This document shows, piece after piece, positions 6,983 to 16,161 of a stretch of 64,000 bases of DNA. Numbering within the stretch: the first letter of the stretch is position 1; each line of letters begins with the position of its first letter. The position numbers were made by a program, and so were the translations under genes. The stretch spans positions 67,525 through 131,524 of the forward strand of contig UQSR01000003.1 in NCBI GenBank assembly GCA_900543825.1. The letters run 5' to 3'. The stretch comes from an uncultured Mycoplasmatota bacterium (GTDB taxonomy: Bacteria > Bacillota_I > Bacilli_A > RF39 > UBA660). The notes beneath the pieces were generated by a model that made no database searches, was not told where the DNA came from, and saw only the letters and a list, made by a program, of their open reading frames with translations.

Positions 6983-8501
6983 TAATTTTACTCTTTACAA
7001 GCCTAAACATCCTAGTAAATAAGTTTCTAGCAGAACCACTAATTGCATATAAAATAAGAGATGCAACCACTATTACTAGTACAAATAATAATCCCAATTT
7101 AAGTACTGTCATAATAAAACCAATGCTAGTACTTAAAAATAAACTTTCTATAGGCTTCAATATAATCGCTAATAAAACAAATAAAACTGTAGAAATAATA
7201 TAATACTTAAGTACATCAAGCATCTTAACATTTTTAAACACTCGTCTAGCTACCAAACTAGATTTAAGTAGAATATTAATAAAGAATGCAATCACAGTAC
7301 CAATAAGTACACCATCAATACCATAATATTTAACTAATATAATAGATAAAAATAAATTAGTAAATGCACATATAAATATATGCTTTTTATTTTCTTTAAA
7401 TAACCCATCAGCATTAATTATAGCCACTAGCGGATAATATAAAATATTTAAAAACAATGTCAAAGTAAATAAAACAATAGTAAGATATCCAAGTATATAA
7501 TTATCTTTACCAACCCATACCGATACAAAGCCTCTAATACCAATCATAAATGTAATGCACATACAAAATCCAATAAGTACAAACAAAGCAAAAAACTCTT
7601 TATACAAAGGATATACCCTATCTTCTTCTTTTTTAGCAAAAACATTGCCAAACGAATATACCGAGGAAAGTTCAATTCTAGAGGCAATTTCATTTAAAAA
7701 TCTAAGAATATAATTATAAGTTGTATAAATACTAACCATTATTGGACCATTAAATCCCATAAGAAGTAAAGCATCAACATTATTAAGAATTAAAAATCCA
7801 ACCTGTGTCCAAGCCAAATCCTTAGTCATCTTAACCATCGAAGTATTCTTCCTATCTATTTCATGAAGTTCTGGATATTTCTTTTTAACAACAATTCTAT
7901 TAATAATCTCCTCCAAAATCTTCATAATAAGGATAACAATAGCAATAGACTCAAGTGTTCTAAACTTAACAGTAACAATTACAATCAAAATATCACATAA
8001 AAGTTTTACACCATTAAATATAAGTGAATAAACATATTTTTCTTGAGCAGCACTAAGTACTGCCATAAAAGTTTGTCCCTTACCAAAATAAGAAATTAAA
8101 TAAGAAGTTGATATGATAAAGAAACAAATAAGTGAAGGCAACATATACCCGCTCTCAAAATGATAAAATAAATATAATCCTAGTGTTACTAAGCAAATAA
8201 TACCCAATATAATAAAACCTATTATCTTAAATATTTTTCTAGCTCCACCATATATAGCATTAATATCATTCTTATTTTTCTCTGCAAAAGGTTTATATAA
8301 ACTATATATAACAGCATCAGAAAAACCAGCTTGTGCTAAAAACACATAAGATATAATTTGATTAATTGTTTGATAATAACCATTACCAACATCTCCAATA
8401 TAAGTAATTAGTACATTCATCTTAACAAGACCAACAATACCAATTAAAAGATAAGGTAAGATATCACATACCATATTTAAAAATATTTTTTTTGTTCTCA
8501 T
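6975..8501 (-). CDS. polysaccharide/lipid flippase (MOP superfamily, PST/Wzx-like)
   Basis: 508 aa with about 14 membrane helices and the flippase-type N-terminus (YIGDVGNGYYQTINQIISYV, AQAGFSDAVIYSLYKP). It probably flips a lipid-linked surface saccharide across the membrane. No glycosyltransferases are adjacent, so the substrate is unknown. The gene appears monocistronic. Confidence 0.85.
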   Translation of the reverse strand: MRTKKIFLNMVCDILPYLLIGIVGLVKMNVLITYIGDVGNGYYQTINQIISYVFLAQAGFSDAVIYSLYKPFAEKNKNDINAIYGGARKIFKIIGFIILGIICLVTLGLYLFYHFESGYMLPSLICFFIISTSYLISYFGKGQTFMAVLSAAQEKYVYSLIFNGVKLLCDILIVIVTVKFRTLESIAIVILIMKILEEIINRIVVKKKYPELHEIDRKNTSMVKMTKDLAWTQVGFLILNNVDALLLMGFNGPIMVSIYTTYNYILRFLNEIASRIELSSVYSFGNVFAKKEEDRVYPLYKEFFALFVLIGFCMCITFMIGIRGFVSVWVGKDNYILGYLTIVLFTLTLFLNILYYPLVAIINADGLFKENKKHIFICAFTNLFLSIILVKYYGIDGVLIGTVIAFFINILLKSSLVARRVFKNVKMLDVLKYYIISTVLFVLLAIILKPIESLFLSTSIGFIMTVLKLGLLFVLVIVVASLILYAISGSARNLFTRMFRLVKSKIKK

Positions 8502-8575
8502 AAGTACACTTCCCTATATATATATAATACCATATTTTAATTTTTATATAAAGAAAAATGTATTATTTTAAGTTA

Positions 8576-9796
8576 TTAATTTAATTTCAAAACATTCCTG
8601 TGATATTTATACATCAAATTACTAATATCATTAATAACATCTTTTTCATTATTATTACCATGTTCAGTTAAAATAACCAAAACATAAGGCTCGTCGTCAA
8701 AGAATATTCCAACATCATGATAATATTTTCCATAATAACCGTATTTATGCATATTAATAACTCCGTCTATTTGCATATAATTGCCATAGTTATTAATAAA
8801 TAAATTTCTCAATTCATCATTATTTTTAGATAAAGCAAATAATTTTTTCATATAAATCATTTGATCGATAACATTAGTAGATCCATAATTATCATTTCCA
8901 TAAAGAGTATACTTAGCACCAAGAGAAATACCATAATCTTTTAAATTATTTTTTCCAATATAATTAATCAAGTAATAATGTGCATCATTATCACTTCTTT
9001 CAATAGCAGCCTCAATATAATCCTTTAAATCACTAGTAACAAGATTATTATCATACAAATAAATAGCATCTAATGTTTTAATCAAACTTGCACCATAATA
9101 TATCTTATTTTCATCATAAAGATATGTTTTTCCAGTAATTAAATTATAATAACCAATACTAACATTATAACCATTTAATAAAATATAATCACTTATTTTA
9201 TCATAATTACTATTTTTAGAATAATCGTTTCCTTCTTTTATTTTCTCTTCTCTTGCTTTTACAATAATTTTTCTATCAACACTACTTACATTCTTAGAAG
9301 AATCACTAACAGTATAAGTAAGAATATATTCACCAATTTTATTATTATCAAAAGTACCGGAAATAACAATATTATTAGTAATATCCCCATCATAATTATC
9401 AAAAGCACTTGCACCTAATTCTTCGTACTCATCACCAATATATATATTAATTTCTTTATCACCATTTAGTATTATATCAGGTTCTTGATTATCAACAACA
9501 TTAATTTTTCTATCTAAATAGTAATTTTTTCCTAAAAAGTTCAAATTATAGCTAATTAAATATTCGCCTGTTTTAGTTGTGTCAACATTACCAGTTATAT
9601 TTACCAAAGATTGCAAATCTTTATTAAAAACCTTAGCTACAAAGCCCAAATCATTATACTTTGAATTAACTTTAACAATATAAGTAGAATTTCCATTTAA
9701 ATAAAATACTACATTATTATTAATAATAACATAAACAATAAAAATAACAATCACAAACAAACCAAATATAAAAGTATTCAAATACACCTTTTTCAT
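8576..9796 (-). CDS. membrane-anchored beta-lactamase-fold serine hydrolase with two DUF5011-like domains
   Basis: 406 aa. Order: membrane anchor (residues 8-26), two Ig-like DUF5011-type repeats (about 36-102 and 105-182, containing NQEPDIILNGDKEI and GASAFDNYDGDIT), then a class A beta-lactamase-like domain. The catalytic SxxK is S237-K240 (GASLIK) and the SDN motif is 268-270. The KTG box is not recognisable; the corresponding strand reads MHKYGYYGKYYHDVG. It is probably a cell-wall protein rather than a resistance enzyme, since such architectures are common in Bacillota surface proteins. Confidence 0.8.
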   Translation of the reverse strand: MKKVYLNTFIFGLFVIVIFIVYVIINNNVVFYLNGNSTYIVKVNSKYNDLGFVAKVFNKDLQSLVNITGNVDTTKTGEYLISYNLNFLGKNYYLDRKINVVDNQEPDIILNGDKEINIYIGDEYEELGASAFDNYDGDITNNIVISGTFDNNKIGEYILTYTVSDSSKNVSSVDRKIIVKAREEKIKEGNDYSKNSNYDKISDYILLNGYNVSIGYYNLITGKTYLYDENKIYYGASLIKTLDAIYLYDNNLVTSDLKDYIEAAIERSDNDAHYYLINYIGKNNLKDYGISLGAKYTLYGNDNYGSTNVIDQMIYMKKLFALSKNNDELRNLFINNYGNYMQIDGVINMHKYGYYGKYYHDVGIFFDDEPYVLVILTEHGNNNEKDVINDISNLMYKYHRNVLKLN

Positions 9797-9847
9797 ATTC
9801 TACCTCATAGTTATTATATCATTAAATAGAATAAATTACCACATTAT

Positions 9848-10024
9848 CTATTTATTCTCATACATAATTAAAGCCGTAAAACAATATATCTGTTCTTCTC
9901 CATACATACAGCAAGAATTACTAAGTTTAATATCAATAACTTCAGGATTATTTTCTTCTAAAAACTTATTAATATCTTCTTCTAAATCCTTCTCATGTTC
10001 CTCATCAAAAATCTTAACTTTCAT
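9848..10024 (-). CDS. Cse60-like small protein
   Basis: 58 aa, start at 10024 after GGTGAT. The sequence (KVKIFDEEHEKDLEEDINKF, then GEEQIYCFTALIMYE) matches my recollection of the Cse60 family, small cytosolic proteins first described as sigma-E sporulation products in Bacillus. Members also occur in non-sporulating lineages, so sporulation cannot be concluded. It lies between a lipoprotein gene with a terminator and the serine hydrolase gene. Confidence 0.72.
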   Translation of the reverse strand: MKVKIFDEEHEKDLEEDINKFLEENNPEVIDIKLSNSCCMYGEEQIYCFTALIMYENK

Positions 10025-10035
10025 ATTATCACCAA

Positions 10036-10068
10036 AAAAAAGTATATAGCCAAATCTATATACTTTTT
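10036..10068. terminator. bidirectional terminator after the lipoprotein gene
   Basis: AAAGTATATAG - loop - CTATATACTTT with A and T runs on both sides. Confidence 0.85.
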
Positions 10069-10079
10069 GTCGTATTTTA

Positions 10080-10547
10080 TTATCCTCTTTTTACTTCATA
10101 ATAAATTTTATTTTCTTCACCATTATCATCAGTATATTCTAAATATAATTTAAAATTAATATTACCAGTATCAGCGGTAGTATTAATAGTACCATTAAGC
10201 TTAATTTTATCAGCACTATCCTTTCTTAAAGTTACAGGATCATCAAATATACCAACAGAAGGAAAAGCATCTTCATTCATATAATCATGAACAAGTAAAG
10301 CCTTCACATTATACATATTTATTTCAGGCTTATCAATAACAATACTATAATCAACCTTTTCATTATCATCCTTATTTCTAATAATATTAAAATAAGTATC
10401 AAAATCAAGACTATCCTCTTCATCATAAACATCTTGTGATTCCAAATCATTTTTATATTCTAAATAAGCATACTTCTCATTCTCTTCTTTAGTAGAACAC
10501 CCCACTAAAAAAAGCAAACCAACAATTATAAACAAATACCTTTTCAT
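10080..10547 (-). CDS. small lipoprotein of unknown function
   Basis: 155 aa. A lipoprotein signal peptide ends in the lipobox LVGC (Cys17), followed by an acidic linker and a beta-rich domain. No family recognised. Its ATG overlaps the eno stop as ATGA, so it is translated together with enolase, a curious pairing probably without functional meaning. Confidence 0.75.
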   Translation of the reverse strand: MKRYLFIIVGLLFLVGCSTKEENEKYAYLEYKNDLESQDVYDEEDSLDFDTYFNIIRNKDDNEKVDYSIVIDKPEINMYNVKALLVHDYMNEDAFPSVGIFDDPVTLRKDSADKIKLNGTINTTADTGNINFKLYLEYTDDNGEENKIYYEVKRG

Positions 10548-11764
10548 TTAATTTTTTCCTCAATTCTAAGTAATCTATTATATTTAGAAGTTCTCTCTCC
10601 CCTAGATAAAGAACCAGTCTTAATCTGTCCTAAATTAAGTCCAACTGCAAAATCCGCTATATAATTATCCTCTGTCTCACCACTACGATGAGATATAATA
10701 GTTTTATAATTATTCTTCTTTGCAAGCATAATAGTATCAAGCATTTCACTTACAGTACCAATTTGATTAGGTTTAATCAAAATAGCATTAGCGATTCCCA
10801 TTTTTATACCATCTTCTAACAACTTTTTATTAGTAACAAATAAATCATCACCAACAAGCTGAATATCAGATAATTCCTTTGTCATAAGTTTCCATCCATC
10901 ATAATCATCTTCAGCCATACCATCTTCTATTGATATAATGTGATACTTATCAATAAGTTTTCTATAATAACCAATAAGTTCTAAACTACTATAATTTTTA
11001 CCTTCCAATACATAATATCCATCATGATATATTTCTGAAGCAGCAACATCAAGACCAATAAATATATCCTTACCCAAAATATAACCACTTTTTTGAATAG
11101 CCATACTAATAAGTTCTAAAGCCTCTTCTGCATCAGATATAAGAGGAGCAAATCCACCTTCATCACCTACTCCACATAACAAACCCTTTTCCTTAAGAAC
11201 ACTCTTTAAAGTATTAAATACTTCACTACCCATTCTTAAATTTTCTCTATATTCACCTTTACTAGGAATAATCATAAATTCTTGAAAATCAAGATTATTA
11301 TTAGCATGAACTCCACCATTTAAAATATTCATCATACATCTAGGCATACTATATTCATTTCCTAAGTATTCATAAAGTTCTTTATTATTCTCCAAAGCAT
11401 TTACTTTAAGCACCGCAAGTGATACTCCAAGTATAGCATTAGCACCCAAATTACTCTTATTAGAAGTACCATCCTTTTTTATCATAACTTCATCAATTTC
11501 TCTTAAATTATTAGCATCCATACCAACTATTAAAGGATTAATAATATTATTAACATTACTAACTGCCTTAAGTACACCTTTACCATGATATCTATTATTA
11601 TCATTATCTCTAAGTTCTAAAGCCTCTCTTTTTCCCGTAGAAGCACCACTAGGAACAGAAGCAATACCTTTTATTCCAGATTCCAATAAAACCTCAACTT
11701 CAACAGTAGGATTTCCTCTAGAATCTAATATTTCTCTAGCATAAACATTACATATCTTACTCAC
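10544..11764 (-). CDS. eno: enolase
   Basis: Converts 2-phosphoglycerate to phosphoenolpyruvate in glycolysis. 406 aa, slightly shorter than the usual 420-435. Conserved blocks are all present: AREILDSRGNPTVEVEV, PSGASTGKREALELRD, GVGDEGGFAP, GDDLFVTN, LIKPNQIGTVSE and the SHRSGETED active-site loop. Transcribed from its own promoter, with the lipoprotein gene downstream. Confidence 0.97.
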   Translation of the reverse strand: MSKICNVYAREILDSRGNPTVEVEVLLESGIKGIASVPSGASTGKREALELRDNDNNRYHGKGVLKAVSNVNNIINPLIVGMDANNLREIDEVMIKKDGTSNKSNLGANAILGVSLAVLKVNALENNKELYEYLGNEYSMPRCMMNILNGGVHANNNLDFQEFMIIPSKGEYRENLRMGSEVFNTLKSVLKEKGLLCGVGDEGGFAPLISDAEEALELISMAIQKSGYILGKDIFIGLDVAASEIYHDGYYVLEGKNYSSLELIGYYRKLIDKYHIISIEDGMAEDDYDGWKLMTKELSDIQLVGDDLFVTNKKLLEDGIKMGIANAILIKPNQIGTVSEMLDTIMLAKKNNYKTIISHRSGETEDNYIADFAVGLNLGQIKTGSLSRGERTSKYNRLLRIEEKIK

Positions 11765-11783
11765 TTACATACCCTCCTAGTTA

Positions 11784-11812
11784 ATTATAAAACATAAGTA
11801 AAGAAAAATCAA
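11784..11812 (-). promoter_or_regulatory. promoter of eno
   Basis: Minus strand TTGATT, 17-nt spacer, TATAAT, about 20 nt before the start codon. Confidence 0.7.
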
Positions 11813-11820
11813 GTCAAGAA

Positions 11821-11842
11821 AAAAAGAACATTTACATGTTCT
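11821..11842 (-). terminator. terminator of rpsP-khpA
   Basis: Minus strand AGAACAT - GTAA - ATGTTCT followed by a T-run. It overlaps the khpA stop codon. Confidence 0.8.
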
Positions 11843-12095
11843 AATAAGAGTCAACATTAATTTTAACTAGTTTATTATCTTGATTAAAAGATGCTGCTTG
11901 AACTATAGTTCTAATCGAATTAATAGTCTTACCACCATGACCAATTACTTTAGCCATATCATCACCATTAACCATAACTTCAATTAATACAGTATTATCT
12001 TCATCTGACTCAAATTCCTTTACCGATACTGATTCTGAATCATTAACAAGACCTTTAATAATAAGCTCTGTAAGTTCTACTAAACTATTATTCAT
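11841..12095 (-). CDS. khpA: KhpA, KH-domain RNA-binding protein
   Basis: 84 aa, a single KH domain with the GxxG loop in VIGHGGKTINSIRTIV. In Firmicutes it pairs with KhpB and affects cell elongation and RNA stability. It overlaps rpsP by one base, the conserved gene order. The usual followers rimM-trmD-rplS are absent and the operon ends here. Confidence 0.93.
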   Translation of the reverse strand: MNNSLVELTELIIKGLVNDSESVSVKEFESDEDNTVLIEVMVNGDDMAKVIGHGGKTINSIRTIVQAASFNQDNKLVKINVDSY

Positions 12096-12367
12096 TACTT
12101 ACCTTGTTTTAAATTATGAAACTTTTCCATAATTCCTGATTTACTAAATAAATTTTTAACAGTATCAGTTGGAATAGCACCATTATTAAGCCATTTAATA
12201 GCAGCCTCTTCATCAATTTTAATTTCAGCAGGTGTAACTAAAGGATTATAAGTACCAATATTTTCAATAAATCTACCATCTCTAGGACTTCTTGAATCCG
12301 CTACAACAACACGATAAAAAGGTGCCTTCTTAGCTCCCATTCTCTTAAGTCTAATCTTAACTGCCAT
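12095..12367 (-). CDS. rpsP: 30S ribosomal protein S16
   Basis: 90 aa, typical S16 length. N-terminus VKIRLKRMGAKKAPFYRVVV and SRSPRDGRFIENIGTYNP are diagnostic. First gene of rpsP-khpA with a strong promoter. Confidence 0.97.
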   Translation of the reverse strand: MAVKIRLKRMGAKKAPFYRVVVADSRSPRDGRFIENIGTYNPLVTPAEIKIDEEAAIKWLNNGAIPTDTVKNLFSKSGIMEKFHNLKQGK

Positions 12368-12391
12368 ATATATCCCTCGCTTTCCTAAAAT

Positions 12392-12420
12392 ATTCTATCA
12401 CAAAAAAAATATACTGTCAA
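12392..12420 (-). promoter_or_regulatory. promoter of rpsP
   Basis: Minus strand TTGACA, 17-nt spacer, TAGAAT. The -35 box lies inside the terminator hairpin of the upstream gene. Confidence 0.85.
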
Positions 12421-12443
12421 CCATTTTATGTTACAGTATATTT
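12407..12443 (-). terminator. terminator of the 12450-13553 gene, overlapping the rpsP promoter
   Basis: Minus strand AAATATACTGT - 15 nt - ACAGTATATTT (11 bp) followed by further T residues. The right arm and T-run are also the rpsP -35/spacer region. Confidence 0.75.
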
Positions 12444-12449
12444 ATATTA

Positions 12450-13553
12450 TTATAAATTATTCACTATTTTCTTAACACGCATACATTTATTATAATCTTT
12501 CTTTCTCGAAGTACCATCTATTACTAATTTAATATTACTATCAAAATCCTCTATATTAGTATGATTAAATCTTATAACCCTACCAGTTTGAAAAGAATCA
12601 AAATTAGATAACTCCAAATACTTTTTACACAAATAAGAAAACTCTTCCTTAGAATAATTATATCCCCTTTCCAAATAAATGACTTTAGTATAATTAATAC
12701 CACTATAAGACTCAATAACAAGTACAGGAATATCATCATAATTTCTATATAAATAACAATAATAATCAACCTTACGATTACTACCACTAGAAGCCAAACA
12801 ATAATAATCATAATCAAAAGAATTAAGTATATTAACCCTATCATTAGCAGGAATAATTTTATTTATTCTATCCCTACTATTATTACCACTATTAACACCA
12901 CTTCTTCTAACAACAGTATCACAATCAGGCATAGTAAAATTTACAGTAACTAATTTTTCCTTATCATATTCTAGCAAATCATCCCTATATGCAGTATTAA
13001 GATAATCAATATAAGCAATAATACTATCACTAGCTTTATCCATTTCCTTAGTATAATCTACAGTAGAAGCAATACGTTCCCACATTAAATAAGAATATTC
13101 ATGATTAATAATACTAGTAACATCATATAATTCTTTAATCTTATCAGATACAGGTCTATTCAAATATTTTTCATTTAATTTTCCCATTATTTCATCCTGT
13201 ACTTTTTTATTATATTTAATAACACATGCCTCTTTATATAATTGATAATCAGATATTTTAGCTCTATAATTAACATCAGATGCATTTTTATATCCATCAG
13301 TAGAATATACAAATAATCTAGTTCTACAATCACTACCAATAGCTTCTAAATATAAATTATTATCATCATCATAAGTAAGAACATATTTACTTGGCCACAT
13401 CAAATCAAAAACAAATGAACCCAAACTTCTAATTTTACAAAGAATAGCATAATTAAAATATAAAGGCAAATAATCACTATTAATTTCAACATTTCTAAAA
13501 GGAATTCCATTATCCCTAATATAATTATCAATCTTATCTAAAAAATAAAACAT
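12450..13553 (-). CDS. uncharacterised protein
   Basis: 367 aa, start at 13553 after GGGGGATG. It is mostly soluble, rich in Tyr, Asp and Asn, with no signal peptide or clear membrane helix. I do not recognise a family. A C-terminal alpha/beta part (VLVIESYSGINYTKVIYLERGYNYSKEEF) looks structured. Monocistronic with its own terminator. Confidence 0.7.
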   Translation of the reverse strand: MFYFLDKIDNYIRDNGIPFRNVEINSDYLPLYFNYAILCKIRSLGSFVFDLMWPSKYVLTYDDDNNLYLEAIGSDCRTRLFVYSTDGYKNASDVNYRAKISDYQLYKEACVIKYNKKVQDEIMGKLNEKYLNRPVSDKIKELYDVTSIINHEYSYLMWERIASTVDYTKEMDKASDSIIAYIDYLNTAYRDDLLEYDKEKLVTVNFTMPDCDTVVRRSGVNSGNNSRDRINKIIPANDRVNILNSFDYDYYCLASSGSNRKVDYYCYLYRNYDDIPVLVIESYSGINYTKVIYLERGYNYSKEEFSYLCKKYLELSNFDSFQTGRVIRFNHTNIEDFDSNIKLVIDGTSRKKDYNKCMRVKKIVNNL

Positions 13554-13608
13554 AAAATCATCCCCCAAAATCGACAATTATATTACCATATATTAAGAAA
13601 AAAGTCAA

Positions 13609-13633
13609 AAAAACTACAAAAAATGTAGTTTTT
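13609..13633 (-). terminator. terminator after the TasA-like gene
   Basis: Minus strand AAAAACTAC - ATTTTTT - GTAGTTTTT; it overlaps the stop codon. Confidence 0.75.
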
Positions 13634-14270
13634 AATCACCATTATCCTTAATACCACTAACAGTACCAGTAAGCATACTACCATCAACAGAAGAATAAGT
13701 AACAACAGCACTATAAGTACCTGCATCTTCTTTTTCTTGTGCCTCTTCTAAATTACTAAGCCATATAACAAGCTTAAAATTTTTAGTAGTAGGATTAACT
13801 TCAGTAGCATCTCCCAATATAAAATGTTCACCTAACGATAAACCAGAAGAAGTACCATTAGGTATAGAGGTTTTACTCAAATAAATTTCATCATTATCAT
13901 CAAGTACCATATAACTAAGATGTTCAATATTATTAACAGTAAAATCAATTTTACCAATAACATCTTGTGCTTTAGAAAAATTAGACAAAGAAAACGAAAA
14001 CACATTACAAGCACCATAACCATTATCATCAATACAATTATGCTTATAAGCAGTCATAATATCTTCATCTCTCGTTGGAATAAGTTTGATACCAGCGGTC
14101 ATATCAGATACACCAAGTCCAAGTTGAACACGACCAGCAGATACAGATACAGCATTAAGCTTACTTTTATTACTAACTGTAAAATAAGAAAAAGTAGCAC
14201 CAACAAGTAAAATACCAACACTAAGAATTGTCGTAAAAAGCAAAAATTTATTAACCTTACCACTATCCAT
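13632..14270 (-). CDS. secreted TasA/camelysin-like surface protein 1
   Basis: 212 aa; ATG at 14270 preferred because AAGGGATG precedes it. One N-terminal hydrophobic segment (about residues 8-27) ends in GATFSYFTVS, the cleavage-region pattern of SipW-dependent TasA/CalY proteins. The rest is a secreted beta-rich domain (FKLVIWLSNLEEAQ, GTYSAVVTYSSVDG). Such proteins form extracellular fibres or sit on the surface. No sipW is in the window. Two similar proteins are at 32791 and 44744. Confidence 0.68.
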   Translation of the reverse strand: MDSGKVNKFLLFTTILSVGILLVGATFSYFTVSNKSKLNAVSVSAGRVQLGLGVSDMTAGIKLIPTRDEDIMTAYKHNCIDDNGYGACNVFSFSLSNFSKAQDVIGKIDFTVNNIEHLSYMVLDDNDEIYLSKTSIPNGTSSGLSLGEHFILGDATEVNPTTKNFKLVIWLSNLEEAQEKEDAGTYSAVVTYSSVDGSMLTGTVSGIKDNGD

Positions 14271-14293
14271 ATCTATCATCCCTTACTATAAAT

Positions 14294-14322
14294 ATAATAC
14301 CAAATAATTAATATTTTTGCAA
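14294..14322 (-). promoter_or_regulatory. promoter of TasA-like gene 1
   Basis: Minus strand TTGCAA, 17-nt spacer, TATTAT. Confidence 0.75.
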
Positions 14323-14341
14323 TATAAAAAGTAAAAGATTA

Positions 14342-15628
14342 TTACTCTCTTACTTTCAAAATATTACATATATCATCAATATTATCCATATTAATTTCAG
14401 TACTAAGACTATTAGCCATATCTTTAATTTCAATTATTCCACTAGTAATTTCATTTTCCCCAATAATAATAACATAAGGAATATTATTCTTATCAGCCTT
14501 CTCTAGTATTTTACCAAGCTTTTTACTTTTCATTTCAATAAGTACCTTAATACCATTACTTCTAAGTTTACTAGCAAATTTTAAACACTCAATATTAGTA
14601 TTCATTGGGATAACAAGAACATCATATAAAGACTCATCATAATCATTCTCAAGAATTTCACATATAGGAACAATTCCAAATGATATACCTACAGCAGGAT
14701 AGTTATTACCATCATCAATAAAATTAGTAATAATCTTATCATATCTACCACCGCCACCTAAAGCACAAGTAAGTCTTTGCCTCTTATCAAATACTTCCCA
14801 TATCGTACCAGTATAAATTTCAAGTCCTCTAGCCAAATATGGTGTAAACTTACACTCAGTAAGACCAAGTTTATCAATATAATCAAATAATTCACTAATT
14901 TCATTTCTACCTTGTACAAACATATCATTATCAATAGAAAGTTTAGCAATATCATTTATAGATAATTTAAAATAACCAAATAACTTATCAAGCTTATCAG
15001 AAGAAATATCAAATTCTTTAAGTTCCTCTCTAACACCATTTTCACCTATTTTAGCTAATTTATCTACTGACAAAATAACTTTATTAATAATATCATCATC
15101 AATTCCAGCAGCACTAATAAGTCCTTGCAATAATTTTCTATTATTAATTTCAATATAAATATCAATACCAAGTTTTTTGTAACAAGAAACAGTCATTTCA
15201 AGCATTTCAGCCTCAATATAAGAACCTTCAATACCACATACATCAACATCACACTGATAAAATTCTCTAGCTCTACCACTTTTAACAGGGCCATCTCTAA
15301 ATACCTTACCAATTTCATATCTCTTAAAAGGTAAACTGATATTTTTATTAACATTCATACTAATAACCTTAGCAAAAGGTACAGTAAGATCATATCTAAG
15401 ACCAAGTTCTCTATCACCTTGATCATTCAAAGTATATACTTCCTTTAAAATTTCACTACCACCAGCATACTTACTAGCAAGTAAATCATAATAACACAAA
15501 ATACTACTATCAAGCGGTAAATAACCATATTTCTCAAAAGTATCCGTAAGTATATTAACTACACGTCTTTTAATAATTTCCTTATTAGGTAAACTATCCG
15601 AAGTACCCTTAACATTCATAAGTTTCAT
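14342..15628 (-). CDS. hisS: histidyl-tRNA synthetase
   Basis: Start taken as the ATG at 15628 after AGAGGTGAAAG; a GTG nine bases upstream is possible. 428 aa. N-terminus MNVKGTSDSLP corresponds to the usual GTxDxLP, class II motif 2 is FRDGPVKSGRAREFYQCDVD, and the histidine-binding blocks RGLEIYTGTIWEVF and GGGGRYDKII are intact. The C-terminal anticodon-binding domain is present. No T-box leader. It follows a HAD gene by 11 nt. Confidence 0.96.
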   Translation of the reverse strand: MKLMNVKGTSDSLPNKEIIKRRVVNILTDTFEKYGYLPLDSSILCYYDLLASKYAGGSEILKEVYTLNDQGDRELGLRYDLTVPFAKVISMNVNKNISLPFKRYEIGKVFRDGPVKSGRAREFYQCDVDVCGIEGSYIEAEMLEMTVSCYKKLGIDIYIEINNRKLLQGLISAAGIDDDIINKVILSVDKLAKIGENGVREELKEFDISSDKLDKLFGYFKLSINDIAKLSIDNDMFVQGRNEISELFDYIDKLGLTECKFTPYLARGLEIYTGTIWEVFDKRQRLTCALGGGGRYDKIITNFIDDGNNYPAVGISFGIVPICEILENDYDESLYDVLVIPMNTNIECLKFASKLRSNGIKVLIEMKSKKLGKILEKADKNNIPYVIIIGENEITSGIIEIKDMANSLSTEINMDNIDDICNILKVRE

Positions 15629-15639
15629 ATCTTTCACCT

Positions 15640-16152
15640 CTACTCTTTAACTTTATATCTCATTTTAAAATTAACTTTAGTTAAATCCATCAAATCAGTA
15701 ATTGTAACATAATCACATTCCTTACCAGAATCAGAAAATTTAACCGAAATTCCACCCTTATGAGACCAATAATCCAAATTAGGTATAAAATCATCAACCA
15801 AAATAATACCCTTAGGATCAATAAAATCAGCCTTAGCAATAGCTTTAGGAACAACGTTAACCTTAACACCAGGCAACATCTTATCAAAATACTTAATCTT
15901 AGAAACACCCTCATTATCAGAATTAATATGTGTAAGTATTTCTATATCATAATAATTACATAACTCTTTAATTTTATCTATAGAATTATCTATTTGACCA
16001 CATTCATCTATATATTTATCCCAATCTAATTTAGAAAAATACATACTTGTAGCTTCAGCAGTAGTAATACCAAGCTCTCTTAATTTTTCATAGATTCTTT
16101 TAGAAACAGTATCCAGAATAACTCCATCACAATCTAAATATAATTTTTGCAT
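15640..16152 (-). CDS. HAD-superfamily hydrolase
   Basis: 170 aa. Motif I DCDGVILDT, motif II TH around residue 75 (IEILTHINS) and acidic motif DPKGIILVDDF match HAD phosphatases, with some resemblance to 5'(3')-nucleotidase-type HADs. Substrate unknown. It probably shares a transcript with the membrane protein gene upstream and hisS downstream. Confidence 0.8.
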   Translation of the reverse strand: MQKLYLDCDGVILDTVSKRIYEKLRELGITTAEATSMYFSKLDWDKYIDECGQIDNSIDKIKELCNYYDIEILTHINSDNEGVSKIKYFDKMLPGVKVNVVPKAIAKADFIDPKGIILVDDFIPNLDYWSHKGGISVKFSDSGKECDYVTITDLMDLTKVNFKMRYKVKE

Positions 16153-16161
16153 AAAACACCC

